Assembly (NCBI GenBank): GCA_947034885.2
Contig: OX344754.2
Location: 28,269,369 to 28,333,368 of the forward strand
Origin: Thuidium tamariscinum
Lineage: Eukaryota; Streptophyta; Bryopsida; Hypnales; Thuidiaceae
DNA length: 64,000 nt
Direction: 5' to 3'
A program made the position numbers and the translations under genes. Below the pieces are notes generated by a model that worked only from the letters and a program-made list of their open reading frames with translations, searched no databases and was not told the DNA's origin. This document shows positions 1 through 13,180 of the stretch, piece by piece; positions within the stretch are counted from its first letter, which is position 1; the number at the start of each line of letters is the position of its first letter.

Positions 1-2456
1 ACCTGAGCTATACCTTTTTTTAATGATTTTGAGATGAAATTTGGATGAGATGGTCTTCTAGTAGATTTCTAGCTCTCCAGGGAAGGATTTTTAGAAAAAG
101 TTAATTTTGCGAGGTGTGGAGGTCTACAAAGTGAGCTCCCTTCTGCTTGTATTTTAAAACATATAAAATATTATTTTGGTGGGTTTTTTGTGAATGACCA
201 TCTCCATAAATTTGTTGCAAATGGTCACTTTTTATTTTTTGAAAATACTTATTTTTACAATTTTTCCCTAATTTTTGAATCAAAGTACCTATTTTCTTGA
301 GATTTGGCACTTTTCAAGTTCTCCTACTTAGATAATTTTTCTATCAATTTCCTTCAGTGAAAACCTTCATTTTAGAGGTATACACATTATTCCTATTTTT
401 AAATTTTTTTTTAAATTAGTTTTCTAATTTTATAGTACTTGTAAAAAATTTATGAGTATTGTTGCAAAACGTAACAAATAGAACAGGTGTTTCTTGCAAT
501 GACCCTAATGTGGCCATTGAATGATATTATCTTACATACTATATTATTTAAAAATTTTGACAGGTGGACAAATGTGGGATTAAAGTTAGATGTGGGAGTA
601 CTATGTCTACGTAGCAGTACATAGGAGCAAAAGACTACAATTTTTTTCAAAAAATATAGTGATCCAATTTTAATTCATAAAAAATCAAAAGTGATTTATG
701 TATTTATTTTTAATTTGTCCATTTTTCCAAATCTCCTTGGGTCATTGCAAGAAACACCGTCCAAAAAGCGTAGCGTTTTGACAATACTCTTTTTTTCCTT
801 CGGAAGGGCTTTAAAATTAGAAAAAAAAAATTAATAATAAAAATTATATTTTGTGTATATATCTTTAAGAAGAAGGTATCCTAGAAAGGAAAATTATAGG
901 AAAAGTCTCTAAGTAGGAGAACTAGAAAAGTGTAAAATCTCATGAAAACTGTTACTTTTACATTTTAATTTATAAAAAATAGGAAAATAATTTTTTTTTA
1001 ACTAAAAATTTTCCATTCTTAAAGAGTTGATTTTGATGAGATTTCAACAAAAGAAAAATTTTAGAACCATCTTCAATGTTTAGAAATTATACGCAACAAA
1101 AAAAAATTTGCACTCATGTGGAGGACATGAAATAACATATTTTTGGATTTAATTCAAAATTTATAAATTTTACACCTACATGTATAGACCATGAGAGTTT
1201 TGTTTATAAATAGTTAAATTTGGACACTCATAATGTAATGATTTTTGTAAACTACAAACTGTGACGCTCAACAAAAATGATTTTTAAATATAATTTTTCT
1301 TTAAAATTTCTAAAAAATAATTGATCTAATAACCTTCAAGTTAGGTAAGTTCAATAAAAATCTCATGTTCATTGGACTTAATCTCCAAAAGTTATAGTAG
1401 ACAACAAAAAAGTGGTTCTCATTGTGACATGAAATAGGACCTGTGTTTCTTGCAATGACCCCCTTATCATCACTTTCATCCAAAAGAATTAGAGTCACAA
1501 TATTTTTAGAATTTGTAAATGTGCATGCCATTGAGCTATATTATGTAGCATATACATCATCCAAAAATAACTAAAAATTGGATTACAAACCATATTCATA
1601 AGTTTACTAGGTGGAGGAACACATCACCAAAATATCAACTCAAAAGCATTCATTTTTATCACTATGAACGTAGTGAATTTTGTTCACCTAATGTGCGATG
1701 AGTGGAAAAAATTAATTTTTAAATACAAAATTTATTTTCCTAAATTTAAAAAAAAATGGAACCCTTAAGTATAAAGTTAGTTATATTTAATAAAAATTTC
1801 AAGGTCAAAGCTTTTTGGATTCAAAAGTTGTGTTATAAGTTAGAGAAGAAAGTCATTTTCATTGTGACAATAAATAGGACCCGTGTTTCTTGCAATGATC
1901 CATTTATTAAAAAATTCTCTAAGCATGAAAACTAAAAAAATGTCAAATCTCAAGAAAATAGGTATTTGGATGTTTAAATCAATTAAAAATAGTAAAAATA
2001 AATAAATACAAAAAATGAAAAATCTCCATTTGTAACAACTCAATAGAGATGGTCATTCACCAAAAGAACACCAAAATGATATTTTGAATGTTTCAAAATG
2101 GAAGCAGAAAGAGGCTCACTTTGTACACCTCTACACCACATAAAATTTATTATTTTAAAAAATACTTTGGCCATTAGCTACAAGTCTCCAAATTTCAACT
2201 CAAAATTTATTTTTTGGGGTACTAAGTAGTACTAAAAAAATCCAAATTGGCAAGTGTGACATTAAATTGGGGTCTATTTTTGGATAATAAATTATTTTTG
2301 AAAATTACGAAATAAAAATTAGGCTAGGTGTATGATAGTCATAAAGACCTTCCTATAAATCTTGAGTCATTTGGAGCCAAAACACAAATTTATAACTAAA
2401 AATGAAATCAGTACACAATGTGATGCAAAATAGGACAAGTGTTTCTTACAATCACC
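1..2456. repeat. Cluster of AT-rich repeats sharing a terminus
   Basis: At least three related segments lie here. One about 560 bp unit runs roughly 906-1460, another roughly 1905-2456, and the first part of the unit also appears inverted at about 110-330. Units end in a conserved 18-base terminus, GTGTTTCTTGCAATGACC, seen at 487-504, 1443-1460, 1883-1900, 2439-2456 (diverged) and inverted at 740-757. It is usually preceded by a TGTGACA..AAATAGGAC stretch. No coding capacity is visible. This is probably a non-autonomous transposon family; copy boundaries are approximate because copies are nested. Confidence 0.6.
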
Positions 2457-4223
2457 TCTCATTGCATTGTTGACTTCCATTATTTCACACCAAGTAGAGT
2501 TTAGTAGAATTGTAGGAACTACACAATTCCTTGGAAATAGGAGCAACTATTGAGCAAGTCACTTATGAATCTAGTCTTTTCTAGGAAACTTGACATTTAT
2601 TTTGAGACAAAAGGAGAAATATTTTGCTTATAATGTGATTTTAGAAGAAATTTAGAAGAAATTTTTCTTTCAAATTTTATAATAAATTACTAATTGTGAT
2701 AGCATTGGTGAATCTAACCATATGAATGGAATCTAGAACTCAAAATCTACAAATTTTATTTGTACATCAATTCCAAAATATTCTTCTAAATTATAGTTTA
2801 TAATGATTTCTTTCTATTGAAATTGTTAGTTGTAAAGAAGATTCTAGACATTTAGGAATTCATGATTAAGATGATGTTCAAACAAAGACGTATTGTAGAC
2901 AATCAAAAAAAGAATGTATAATTTTCCATTTTAGAACTTGTACAAAGTTTATTTGCCTTCACAATTTTACATTTTAGGTGTTAGAGCTTAGAACACCAAT
3001 CAATATTTGTCTGAAAAAAGTGATAGTTTTTGTAAAGTTGAATGCCATTTTGATTAAACATTCAAGTTTCAATGTCAAAATGACATCTTTACTCTCAAGA
3101 TTCAAGTGTCCATTGGTACACTTTAAAAATGCCCCCCAAATTCTAATGTTCAATACTCCAAATTGCTCTTTGAAAAGGGTTTTGAAACTCAAAGTTTTTA
3201 GAATGCTAGAAATGCAATAAACTTTGCTTACAATACAAATTAGATTTTAAAACTTATATTTTTAGCCTTAATTCAAAATATATTGTCAAATAAAAAGATC
3301 ATTTTGAAACACAAGTAGTACTAAATATTACAAAGTACAAAATATTTTTTTTTAGTGCAATAAGGTATGAACACCTATAATTGTCATATATAAAACAGTA
3401 GCACCTATTTTTGTCAAAATAAGGTTTATAGTTTGGTTCCTTCTATTAGTACTTTGAAAAAAAGGTAGATCTTAATGTTAGTCAATAGATTTTTTAAGGC
3501 AATTTTCAAACCTTATAATATAAATTATTTTTAAAGTGTTGGTCGTATCTAAAAGCAATCCAAATTAAAGCTCTCATGTATGGATGTTGTACATTTTAGA
3601 CAAGAATCTAAATGGGATGGTTTTGCAAATAAGTTACATATAGTTGTAGGTACCTAACATATGTAACATAAACTAAGCCTTCATTGACTCAAAGAAGCTA
3701 ATTCTTTAATCTTTTTAAAGATCTCCATCACATTAACAAATACAAAATACTAAAATAAATTTCAATAAGATGACCTTGAATATCTAATTTGGTTCTATCA
3801 ACCAATTTGCTACATTTGTAATATTTTTGCATGGGATTGTTTTAGGATTGTTGGTTGGCTTAAATTTTCAAATCTTGGATTGTTTATAAAATTACATCTC
3901 ATATCTTAATTCATTCTAACACAAAAGCTAATCTATTAATTAATTGCCTCAATTATTAACATCACCAATTACATATTACATTGTAAAATTATGGGTAAGG
4001 TGACTAAACAATATGGTAAAGCATGATTGCAATTGAATTGCCAGCTTGGAAGAACATTATTGGGCCTACAACCAAATGCTTGAGAATAGTCTCCATTATT
4101 AAATTGCCTAAATGCTCTTGAATCTTAATGCCAATTTGAAAACTATTTCAGACCACTTTCAATAATTTGTACACTTTTTGGATATCATTTGAAGTAATTA
4201 CAGTAAGATCTTTGAAATCTAAC
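2457..4223. other. AT-rich intergenic DNA, nothing recognised
   Basis: Overlapping short ORFs on both strands (2974-3220) look like chance open frames in low-complexity sequence. I see no splice-consistent exon, repeat terminus or RNA gene here. Confidence 0.5.
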
Positions 4224-4227
4224 TTAA

Positions 4228-5150
4228 CCCCTAAAGGACCAACATGCGTTTTGGGGCTGTATAGAAATTTTGGGCAGGTACATGTGATTGGAAATTTGAA
4301 TATTTTGGGCTGAAATTTTAATAGAAGGTGGGGGCGAGGAATATCTTCATGAGTACCAAATTTCATGACATTTGGAGATATGACTCAAAAGTTATGGCCT
4401 AATATGTTACTTTTTTTTGTAACTGGGCAGTTCGGGCAGATCAGAAAAAATCAATTTTCTTAAAAATAAAAATTTTAAACTGGTTTTCTACATTTATATA
4501 TAAGTGGAAAGCTTTGAATCATTCCATTTCAATTAAAGAGTCAAAAGTTATGAGGTGTTTTTGTTTGCAGGCAGTAATGGATTCTCCACTATCAAAGAAA
4601 CTTCAAAGTTGTTTATTTCACTCAATTTTCAATATTTTTGTAAAAAAATAAAATCCTAGGATGTAGATTGATTATTACGACAATACACCATTGGGATTCT
4701 CATTTTTTAATTCTATAATTAAATTCTTAACAATTTAGTATTATAAATCATTCTCTACTTCTTTTTACTTACTATTTTTTTCCTATATGTTGTACAATTC
4801 CAAATGACATGAAATTTTTTGAGCACATCTCCATCTTGTTTAGGAAACTGAATTCAAAGAGGCACCACCATTTTCAAAATTTTTTCCTTGAGAAGTGAGC
4901 TTGTGAAGTGCAGCTGCCCAGTTTTTTGCAGGATTGAAAAAATGGTTTTGGTGAATTTGAATGCTTATATCTTTTGATCCACATGGTGGAATTTTCTGAA
5001 ATTTTTACCACATGTTTTTTAGACATTATACTACAAGATCCTATGGTTACATGTGTCAAAAATTGTTTTTATCAAGAAAATTGGTAGTTGTACTACAAAT
5101 GGCAGTTTTCGAGCGTTTTTGGTGAATACAGAGTCATGGAACTAAATAGG
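4228..5150. mobile_element. TTAA-flanked DNA transposon, family A (about 925 bp)
   Basis: The left end is TTAA followed by CCCCTAAAGGACC; the right end is a diverged mirror (AACTAAATAGG then TTAA). The interior aligns along its length with the copies at 27659-28583 and 11122-12568. Shared features are repeated GGGCAG words, an ACATGGAAAGC-like stretch in the middle and a GGCAGTTTT..GAGC stretch near the right end. Nothing coding is visible, so it is non-autonomous. TTAA target and C-rich ends suggest a piggyBac-like origin by inference. It sits about 1 kb from the 3' end of the coiled-coil gene. Confidence 0.75.
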
Positions 5151-5154
5151 TTAA

Positions 5155-6109
5155 ATAGGTTCTTAAACAATGGCCTAATTCAATGTCCAAGGCTTGTCCC
5201 TCTCCACTTGATACCTCTCCACTCGATTGCATACTGATTTTCGAACGAACTTTTTTAGGGCTAGCATTTAAGTGGACACTTGGAAATGGGTATTTCGACC
5301 TTACACCAAAATCACCATGTTGAGAGCATGAATGCAGATGATACTCATCCACTGCGGTAAGGCCAGTGTCATATCTCCTACAAGTGATCTTTATCAACGA
5401 CTGAGCAAGAACATTCTCTGTGAGTTTTTCTCAAATGATGTGTATCAAGTGAAATTGCGATGCCTTCATAGAACAATTTCACCAACTGCTCAAGATGGGC
5501 AGCACCATGGTTTAAAGTTTAGAGCTGACAATGGTAGGTAATAATGCTTCGAGACAAATCAAACTTTAGCTAGTCCGACCATCAAACTTCCAATTGCAGC
5601 CAAAATCACAAACTCTCGATACTGTTCTCTAAACCATGACATCCCATTGAAAGGAGGGATTATTGGCACTACCATAACCTACCCTCTGTTGCTATACAAA
5701 TACCTCAAGGCATCTCAATATGTGTTGAACTCGGCGAATGGATTTCGACGTAATTAGAGGCTTTCCAATCACATAACAGGAATTTTGGCAGCCGTAGGCA
5801 CAATCCAAGATTCTTTCTTGAAGGAGCTGGATGAGATCTAACAACGTCATCCTCATATACTTCATGACACCAATGTCCGAAAGAATATAAAGGAAATGAC
5901 AGAGCGGCACGTACACGATCTGAGGGCAAGGCCACTGCGGACAAAATCTTCATCCTGCGCACGCATGATCATTTTCCCTATTGTCCAGATATTGTTCCTG
6001 TGTGGCCTTATGAAGACATTTCACCGTATGCAGTGTTTGAATCTGTAAAAACAGAATTGAACACATATGTTGAGGAGCAACGAAGTCGAAAAAGATTACA
6101 AAGAAGCCG
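5155..6109. other. Low-copy stretch downstream of coiled-coil gene
   Basis: Base composition is more balanced than in the flanking repeats, as in a gene neighbourhood. It most likely holds the 3'UTR of the minus-strand gene ending at 6110, and perhaps further exons. Several minus-strand open frames (5134-5397, 5705-5962, 5950-6144) and one plus-strand frame (5332-5541) exist. None has splice sites or a family match that I can support. Confidence 0.35.
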
Positions 6110-7900
6110 CTAGCTTTTCGGAGGAGCAACCCTTGTTTCCACAACGGTGGTTCTGCTTTTGGAGACCACCAAAGGCTTCTGCGAGGCCTCCTGTGGCAAG
6201 GATGCTGAAGGCAGATCAGTGTCGTTGGCCGTTGGTTCTACTGCTGCAGTCATTTCTGCCATCAATGTTCCTGCTTTCTTCTCCCACTCGTCCTCTAGTT
6301 GCGCTTGAGCTTGATCACCTATTTGGTTTACAAACTCGACAGCAGCTTCCTCCTGCAAGGTCGCAAACCAGAGCACTTGATGGGCAGTAATAAACTGAAA
6401 GACTCCATTGCCTAAAGCTGAAGCTATTGCTTCATCTAGTCAGATGGAGCACTCTGATTGTGAGAATAATTGATGTTAGGTGCACTATTGAGTCACAACA
6501 TATGAGTGTGAATTAGCAGGCTATAACATGACCAGGAACTTTCGTGCTTAGTAGGAGTCTTCAGAGATACAGAACAGGAAGAAGTGTAGATACCGCTGCA
6601 CTCAAGCTCTCTTTCAGCCGTTCCATCTCTTCAACCACAAACTGAACCTCCCTCAGAGCTACTTCTTCACGCTGTTTCTCCTGCGCTATCCTGGCCGCTC
6701 GAAGCTGCATGTCAGCGTCAATTCCAAAACATGTCAGTGCCAAGTCCAAAAAAACAATGAGAAAGCACAGTCAAATGCTTATTTCAAATACATTTTGACA
6801 CTCTTATTGCATGAAAGCATCCGTGACACATATTTCATGAATATTGTAACGTCGAAAGCCGGAAATCTAAGGAGGACAGGCATATCCATTTTCGCAAGGG
6901 CATTCCTATGAGTGTAGGCACGGATCATACTCGGGCAAGTTGCTCATTGATTGCAAGAGTGCGCTCACGCACGGCGTCGTCGGGCGGAAGGCCTCGCAAC
7001 ACACGGACGATTTCTCTCACCCGGGTCGCGAAAGCAAATTTGAAAATCATGTTTGAGTTTGTTCGAGGCTAGCATGCACTTCAAACAAAATCTACAAGTG
7101 TTTCAATCTCTCCATCGCTAACATCCAGTCATAGGCAGAAGAGGAAGCGTTGCCGGTGTATTCCTTAAAACCCTAAGTCAAAAAAATCAGCTGGTTAGGT
7201 TGGCAAGTAGGCAACAAGTAACCAGGTTTCGCAATGACGAGAGGTGACGTATCACTTCACAAATTGTAAGAAATCTGAAATGATGCAATAGACATTGGGT
7301 AGCGCATCATCAAATTGCGTGTAGACACCAGAATCTAGCCTGAAAAATGCACAGCGTTCCCTCCACCGAAAAAAACCCTTCAATACGAAATAATCACAGC
7401 ACTTCTAATTCAAATTCACGAGGAGACTCCGTGCCAAGAGAGCGTCGGAATCCACGGTGCCTTTGCGAAATCCTAGGTACAAGCCACCATGAGGCATCTA
7501 TAATGCAGACTAGAGCCATGATTAAAGAAGAGCTCTCAAGGATGCACAACCTTCAAAACCCGCTCAGAGGTGTACGAACTAGATATTCAGAGCATCTCAA
7601 GATTTATACTGAGCTGCTGCAACTAAAAAGCAGAAAGCGAAGTCAAAAGCCAAACAAGAGCGTCTCCAACAGAAGACGATTCACACAATGCTTAGCACAA
7701 AAATAATCACCTTGGAGACGGTTTTCTTGGCAGACAACACCTTTTGAGTTTCTTCCAACTCTGAGAAATACACCAATTAGAAAGAGGTGAGAAGAAGACA
7801 GCGACATAATCGATTGAAAACAGGACCAGGAAATACGAGAACCGAAAAACAGACTTAGGGCAAGAAAATTACTGTTCAAAAAGCGCATTTGCTTGGCCAT
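6110..7900 (-). CDS. Coiled-coil protein of unknown function, 6 exons
   Basis: I do not recognise this protein. The model is a minus-strand join of 7900-7873, 7760-7711, 7172-7096, 7015-6931, 6704-6594 and 6352-6110. Every junction is GT/AG and in phase, giving 197 residues from ATGGCC (a good initiation context) to TAG. Residues 1-26 are basic. Residues 50 to about 150 are a long charged helix rich in Glu, Arg, Ala and Gln with heptad-like spacing, including REEVALREVQFVVEEMERLK. The last 50 residues are Pro/Ser/Thr-rich and probably disordered, ending VETRVAPPKS. No enzyme motif or membrane segment is visible, so a structural or adaptor role is only inference. A leader exon is likely: a TTGCAG acceptor lies just upstream at about 7967. 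Exon 4 could instead begin further upstream with a different acceptor. The other five exons are better supported. Confidence 0.65.
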
Positions 7901-9080
7901 CCTCCTCTTCACACTAGCTCGCTAGAACTTCGGATCTTCCACCTTCGCTACCCCACTGTCTGCAACAGCAAACAAAAAAACACAAAGAAATAAACTGCTT
8001 GTCGATTGGACGATTGCATTCGAACATTGCCACACAATCGACCACTACTGGAAAAAATTCACCACCAGAATTCAGCCAATACGATATCCCTTTATCTATG
8101 TTTGAAAAAGAACTGGGCCATGCAGATATCTAGAATTCAATTAGTGAATTCAAATCACTTCCTTCCCAGATGCAGTACGCGTTGCATACCTGGCCGCATC
8201 ATGAATCATCCCTCTCTTCATCATGCTGCAATGACAAAAGGAACAAAAATTCAATGCAGGTCACAAACTACTCCCCAATAGTGCAATCGCCAAGAGGATG
8301 CCATGGTGTCAATATTAGGTTCCCGTGATTTCAACTTTGAGAATGAGTACATTACTATTTGAGTATTAAAACCATACGAAACGACTTTCGTTATGATTCT
8401 ATTGCTCATGCGTTGATCTAATCTCTTGCCCATAACCTCACCCACTCAAGTGATGGGAGTTGCACCAAAACCTGAACTCAAACATACATTCGAATAACAT
8501 TCGCAATTTTCAGAATCCAAGTGACTAGAGGAGCAATGAACAATTTAGACGCAATGAAAATCGGAACGCTGTCCAAGATAGGAACGCGACAAAGCGCAAG
8601 TTGAGAAATCAAGTCTACGAGAGTGCTACCTCAACGTCTTTCTTTTTAAGAAAAATCTGTACAAAAGCAGCCAACACATCCACAGGGTAATTCGCAGGGT
8701 CACGATGAGTCCCACCCCGCTTTTTATTCACATTTGCCACAAATCGTTCCAATCAACCCGTTTCCCCTTGACCTGTCTCAACTGTGCTGCCTTCACAATT
8801 TTCACCAGGCTCTAAACCACGCGAATCAAAGTTGGGAGTGTATCAGTAAAATCTTAAACCCTAAATCTTCACTTTCTTGAGCGGTGCTATAAATCCTAAA
8901 AGCCCGAACCCTCTCTTACAAAAAACTCCTTTTGTTCGAATCCCTCCTCACTTCGTAATCCGTGTTCTTGGATCCATTCAGACACTTCAGCAATTTGATG
9001 GTCACCATATTAACGTCCACTTCAAATCCATTCCCAACACGCGTGGCACGAAGACTCAGCAATCGAGAGCTAGAAACCTG
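7901..9080. other. Upstream region of the coiled-coil gene
   Basis: Balanced composition and no transposon ends are seen, so this probably holds the promoter and untranslated leader exon(s) of the minus-strand gene starting at 7900. A GTATGC donor-like site lies at about 8190 on the minus strand, but the leader exons cannot be placed firmly. Plus-strand open frames at 8006-8281 and 8877-9083 have no support as genes. Confidence 0.35.
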
Positions 9081-9410
9081 TAAGGGAGGAGGTCCATAAA
9101 CCGACCATCTAAGGGCTGGAACAGAATGTTGGGCAGGTCAAACATCTTGAAGTATTTTCCAGTGAATTTTTCATGAAAGACAGCTTGAATGGGCATCTAA
9201 CCCAAGTCGTTTCATTTTTTTGGAGCTCTGTAGAGTTAGTTATGAATTTCTGAAGTCAATATGGCATAGGGCTCCAAAACCGCCCACCCCCTCAAATGTT
9301 CATTGTTTGTACATTACTGTAAAGATCAAAAAGCATCATGTACCAAAAATATACATTTCAGAAGGTGAGTGGTTTTTGAGCATGAGCGGTTTTCAAGCCT
9401 CCTCCCTTAG
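9081..9410. mobile_element. AAGG-type MITE, copy 1 (about 330 bp)
   Basis: Terminal inverted repeats read TAAGGGAGGAGGTCCATAAA on the left and a mirrored GCCTCCTCCCTTA on the right. The interior shares long stretches with copies at 25583-26787, 26877-27170, 27339-27656 and 56398-56707, including an ATCTAACCCAAGT word and CACCCCCTCAAATGT. It is non-coding and non-autonomous. Confidence 0.75.
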
Positions 9411-11117
9411 CTACAGAGGAACGTGAGACGAGAAGAGCAATGGATGGATGAAACGAGTCTTTTAAGGAATCAAGGATGAATGCTTTTTTAGGTCGCAGGT
9501 AGTATCTCTTTGAGTGCATAATATGCAATGAGAGAGTTTGCAAAGAGTAGGTGGGTCTGCACGTGATGCAAGATCAATACAAATAACTGTAGTCTCTCTA
9601 AATGTATAAACTTCTCTTAGGGTTGGTTCCCATTTGGAGTTAAGTTGCCAACAAAAAGATAGTGAGCAATCTAAAAGTTCAAAGGAGTTTCCACCTATGG
9701 TATTTTGTATTCACCGAGCCTAGAGGTGAGATAAAAGCGGTGTTAGAGCATCCCCACACCAATGCAAAATATGATGCAAATTGGGTAAGTGGACCATTTT
9801 AATTGCCCCACAACATGTTCAGCAAAGGGTAAAAAAAAGGCCAAGGCCAACCAAATATGATGATGGCTCCACCAAATGGAGAGTGATCACCAAATGGAGA
9901 GTCAACTAAGTATGATTTCTTTTTGTATTTAATTCCAAATTCTGAGGTACTTTAGAATTTTTAAAAACTTTTGTCTTGTTGGAATCTATTTGGTGGTACT
10001 TTGAAATCCAAAAAAATTTGTTTCTGCATGCTTATTAGCTAGGTTGGGATAGTACAAATTTTTTTAGCCAGGCCCAAGCTTCCTTCAATTCATAGAAAGT
10101 GGTCCCTCGACAAGCCATTTGTCTAAGCCAAGCACAGGGATGATTTAAGCAATTGTGAACACTCTATGAACTTAAAGCTAAACCTTTTGTTTACACTTCA
10201 TTCGGCAACTTCTCAAGTGTGAAATTTTATAAGGTTTTGTTTTTGCCTTTGATTAACCAATATCGTCACTCCTATCTATACACATGTGGAACCAACCTTT
10301 AGTGCATAAAGTAAAGGGTTTAGTAATTGACCATTTAAGGTGAAAAGTCAATTTGAAGTTTAGGTTGCTTGCAAAAACAACTCAAATTCTTTTGCAGTAG
10401 ATGGAGGTTCAAAAAACTATGGAATGGCAAATATTTTGGTAAATTTGAAACCATTAGTGAATAAACTATGATTTTTAGAAGGCAAAGGTACATAGGGTGC
10501 TATTTGCATGCATAGGTAGTAATAATCATAACTCTGATTGTGGCTTTAAATGAGGTAAGAGAGTCCAAAAATTTATGAAGAAGATGTTATGAGTGTGCAA
10601 TAAAGTTTATTCATGCACCATCAGAGTGTCAAAAATTGAGGAAATTCCTTTTGCAATGAAATTCTAATTCATTTGCTTAAAAAACAAAATAAATAGTTGG
10701 ACACATGTATATTGCTTATTAAGCTAAAACCGAACAAGTTAGTACATATTAATGCTCCTTTTACAATCACCTAAATTTTCATTCAAGCTATTCAATTACG
10801 TAGTAATGAACCATACATTGCATATAATGGTATTCTCCATTATTTACTAACTATTTCAAAACTGCTTACTTCCAATGACATTTTCTAGGCTCAAAAAAAC
10901 TTATCCACTTTGCAAATCAAATGCATCATTTTAGATCCTTCTAAAGGGGTGGTTGTAAATGATTGCTCAATTCAAGGGCCTATTCCTACAATCCATAGAC
11001 TATACACTAAGAAAAGCTTTACCTATATTTGAACTCAATTATTATTTTTTAAGGAATGAGATTTTATTATGTTAAATCTTCCCAAATTCCCAACTCAATT
11101 CTTTAGCATACATTTAT
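9411..11117. other. AT-rich intergenic DNA
   Basis: There is no credible ORF, splice pattern or repeat terminus in this stretch. Confidence 0.5.
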
Positions 11118-11121
11118 TTAA

Positions 11122-12568
11122 ACCCTAAAGGACAAAGTTGTATATTTTTTTGGCAATATGGCAATTTAAATCAATTCACTATAGATGGAGTTTTTATTCT
11201 TTTTCTTTGAAATTTTCACACAATATGTGGACAAAGATTTTTCTTAAGGCCCAATGGTTTTCATAACTTTTGACTACATGGTTGAAAAGATATTGTATAA
11301 AATGTAGCTTTTTTCCTTCTAACCAAGCAATCCAAGGAAATGAGAAAAATTCATTTTTAACCCCTAAGCACTCAAACGACCATTTTTTGGTCGCCGCCCG
11401 ACTTCGGGCAAAATTTTCGGGCAAAAAAAAACTTTTTTTTCAATTTTGAAAAAATTGGGTTTTCTTTCAACATTGATATTCAAAACTAAGATCAGTACAA
11501 TCAAACAAAAGTTATAGCAAAAAAAAGGAGAAATAGTACAAAGTGTCTAAAATTGCTTAGTGTTGAAAAACTTACTATTTGGGGGAAGTACTGATTCTCT
11601 CATTAGTAAATACTTTTTATTTTTTAACAAATCAATAAAAAACACAATTTTGACCAATCAAAAAAAATTTCAAATCATAAAAATAGAAATTGTATTTTTG
11701 GTGAATTTTTGAAGTTATATCTTCAAAATTCATTTGAAGAGAATCTATAAATATTTTCTTAATTTTGATCATATGGATACTTTCTACTTTTTGTGCTTTA
11801 CATTATCTTTTTTGATAATAACTTCAAAAAAGTTGTAACACTTATATTTTATAACACTTTTGTGTTTTGTCCTAACCCCTTGGGCTTTTAGGGGTTAAGA
11901 AAAAAATAGAATTTGTTTTCTAGATTTATGTATACATGGAAAGCTTTTAATCATTTCATTTTGATCAATGAGACAAAAGTTATGATGTGTTGTAGTTTGT
12001 AGGTAGTTATAGATTCTCCACTTTAAAATAAACTTTGAAGTCTTTTATTTAACTCAATTTTTAGTCTTTATTGAAGAAAATGATATCGTATGATGTAGAT
12101 TGTTTATTAAAACATAACTAGCATTAGAATTGACATTTTTCAATTCCATAACTAAATTTTTAACAATTTAGTATTTTGAATCATTCTCCACTTCTTCCTA
12201 CTTCCTACTTTTTCCTAGATTATATAATTCCAAATGATATGAAAACTTCCAAACATGAAGAATGAATGCAAAAAGTCTCACCAACATGAAATTTTTTTAA
12301 TACAAATGTAATCTTGTGAAGTGCAACTATCATATTTTTCACAAGGCCAAAAAAAAGATCTTTTGCAATTCTAATGCTAATATCTCGCAATCTACATAGT
12401 CAAAATTTCTGAAATTTTTTCCACATCTTCTCAAACTAGCATAGTAGAAGATCCCATAGTAGTATAGTTAGATGTGTCTAAATTTTTTTTTCAAAACATT
12501 GGTACTTGTATTAGAAATGGTAGTTTTGGAGCATTTTGGGTGAAAACTTAGTTAAGGATTTTTAGGAA
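11122..12568. mobile_element. TTAA-flanked family A transposon, interrupted
   Basis: Left end is TTAA-ACCCTAAAGGAC; the right end is a decayed GATTTTTAGGAATCAA. The interior matches the copies at 4228 and 27659: ACTACATGGTTGAAAAG on the left side, ACATGGAAAGCTTT in the middle and GGTAGTTTTGGAGCATTTT near the right end. It is split by a second TTAA element at 11361-11894. It has drifted more than the other family members, so it is probably older. Confidence 0.65.
11361..11894. mobile_element. Nested TTAA-flanked element (534 bp)
   Basis: It is flanked by TTAA at 11357-11360 and 11895-11898. The left end is CCCCTAAGCACTCAAACGAC; the right end mirrors as CCCCTAAAAGCCC. Sequence resembling the host element runs up to the left TTAA and resumes after the right one, so this is an insertion into an older family A copy. 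The interior has no ORF of note and is unlike families A to C. Confidence 0.7.
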
Positions 12569-12951
12569 TCAAATTCAAAATCTATATAAAAAAAACTAAA
12601 TTTATGGAATTCAAATACATAAAATGGATTTATGCTTGTTCCATCAAAATTGAATTTGTTTTCTGTACTTTTCAACATTCTCATACTAGTCTAGAGTAAG
12701 GTTCTATAGTTGGATATGTAGAAAAAACAAGTCCTCAAACTTTTTTTTCTTTGCATTTGAAATGGAAATATTAAATATTTTTCTTGCATAAAAAGTCCCT
12801 TCAGCTTAAAGGTTTAATCAAATTAACATTCACCTTTACAAAGATTATAAACTAGAAGGTAGTATCACAAAAAAAAAAAAACTACTAAAAACTTTGAGAT
12901 GAAAGTGAGAATTATCAATCCCAATCAATTTTGATAATGTTCTAATGAGGG

Positions 12952-13180
12952 TTGCTATTATATTAGCATAAGAGTATGAGTCTATGAGCCTAGAAGACTA
13001 TACACCTATGATATAAGTATCTATATTATAGTAACATTCTATGTTAATAGTGTATATATGCTATAAATACCTATATTATAGGTGTTTATCTTATAAAACC
13101 TTCAATGGTTGCATGAAACATACTTATATATATGCTCAAGGCTCACATGCTCACACTTTCATGCTCACATACTAGCATTG
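12952..13180. mobile_element. Small inverted-repeat element (about 230 bp), copy 1
   Basis: It begins TTGCTATTATATTAGCAT and ends CATACTAGCATTG. Between are ATGAGCCTAGAAGACTATAC, repeated CTATATTATAG words and ..GCTCACATGCTCACA. Related copies lie at 41134-41371 (inverted) and 58273-58436. It is non-coding; boundaries are approximate. Confidence 0.6.

Noticed and set aside
6067-6390. 107-residue plus-strand ORF
   Set aside because: It is a shadow of the last exon of the minus-strand coiled-coil gene.
7347-7706. 119-residue plus-strand ORF
   Set aside because: It falls in an intron of the minus-strand gene. It looks somewhat protein-like, but has no start context, splice partner or recognised family.
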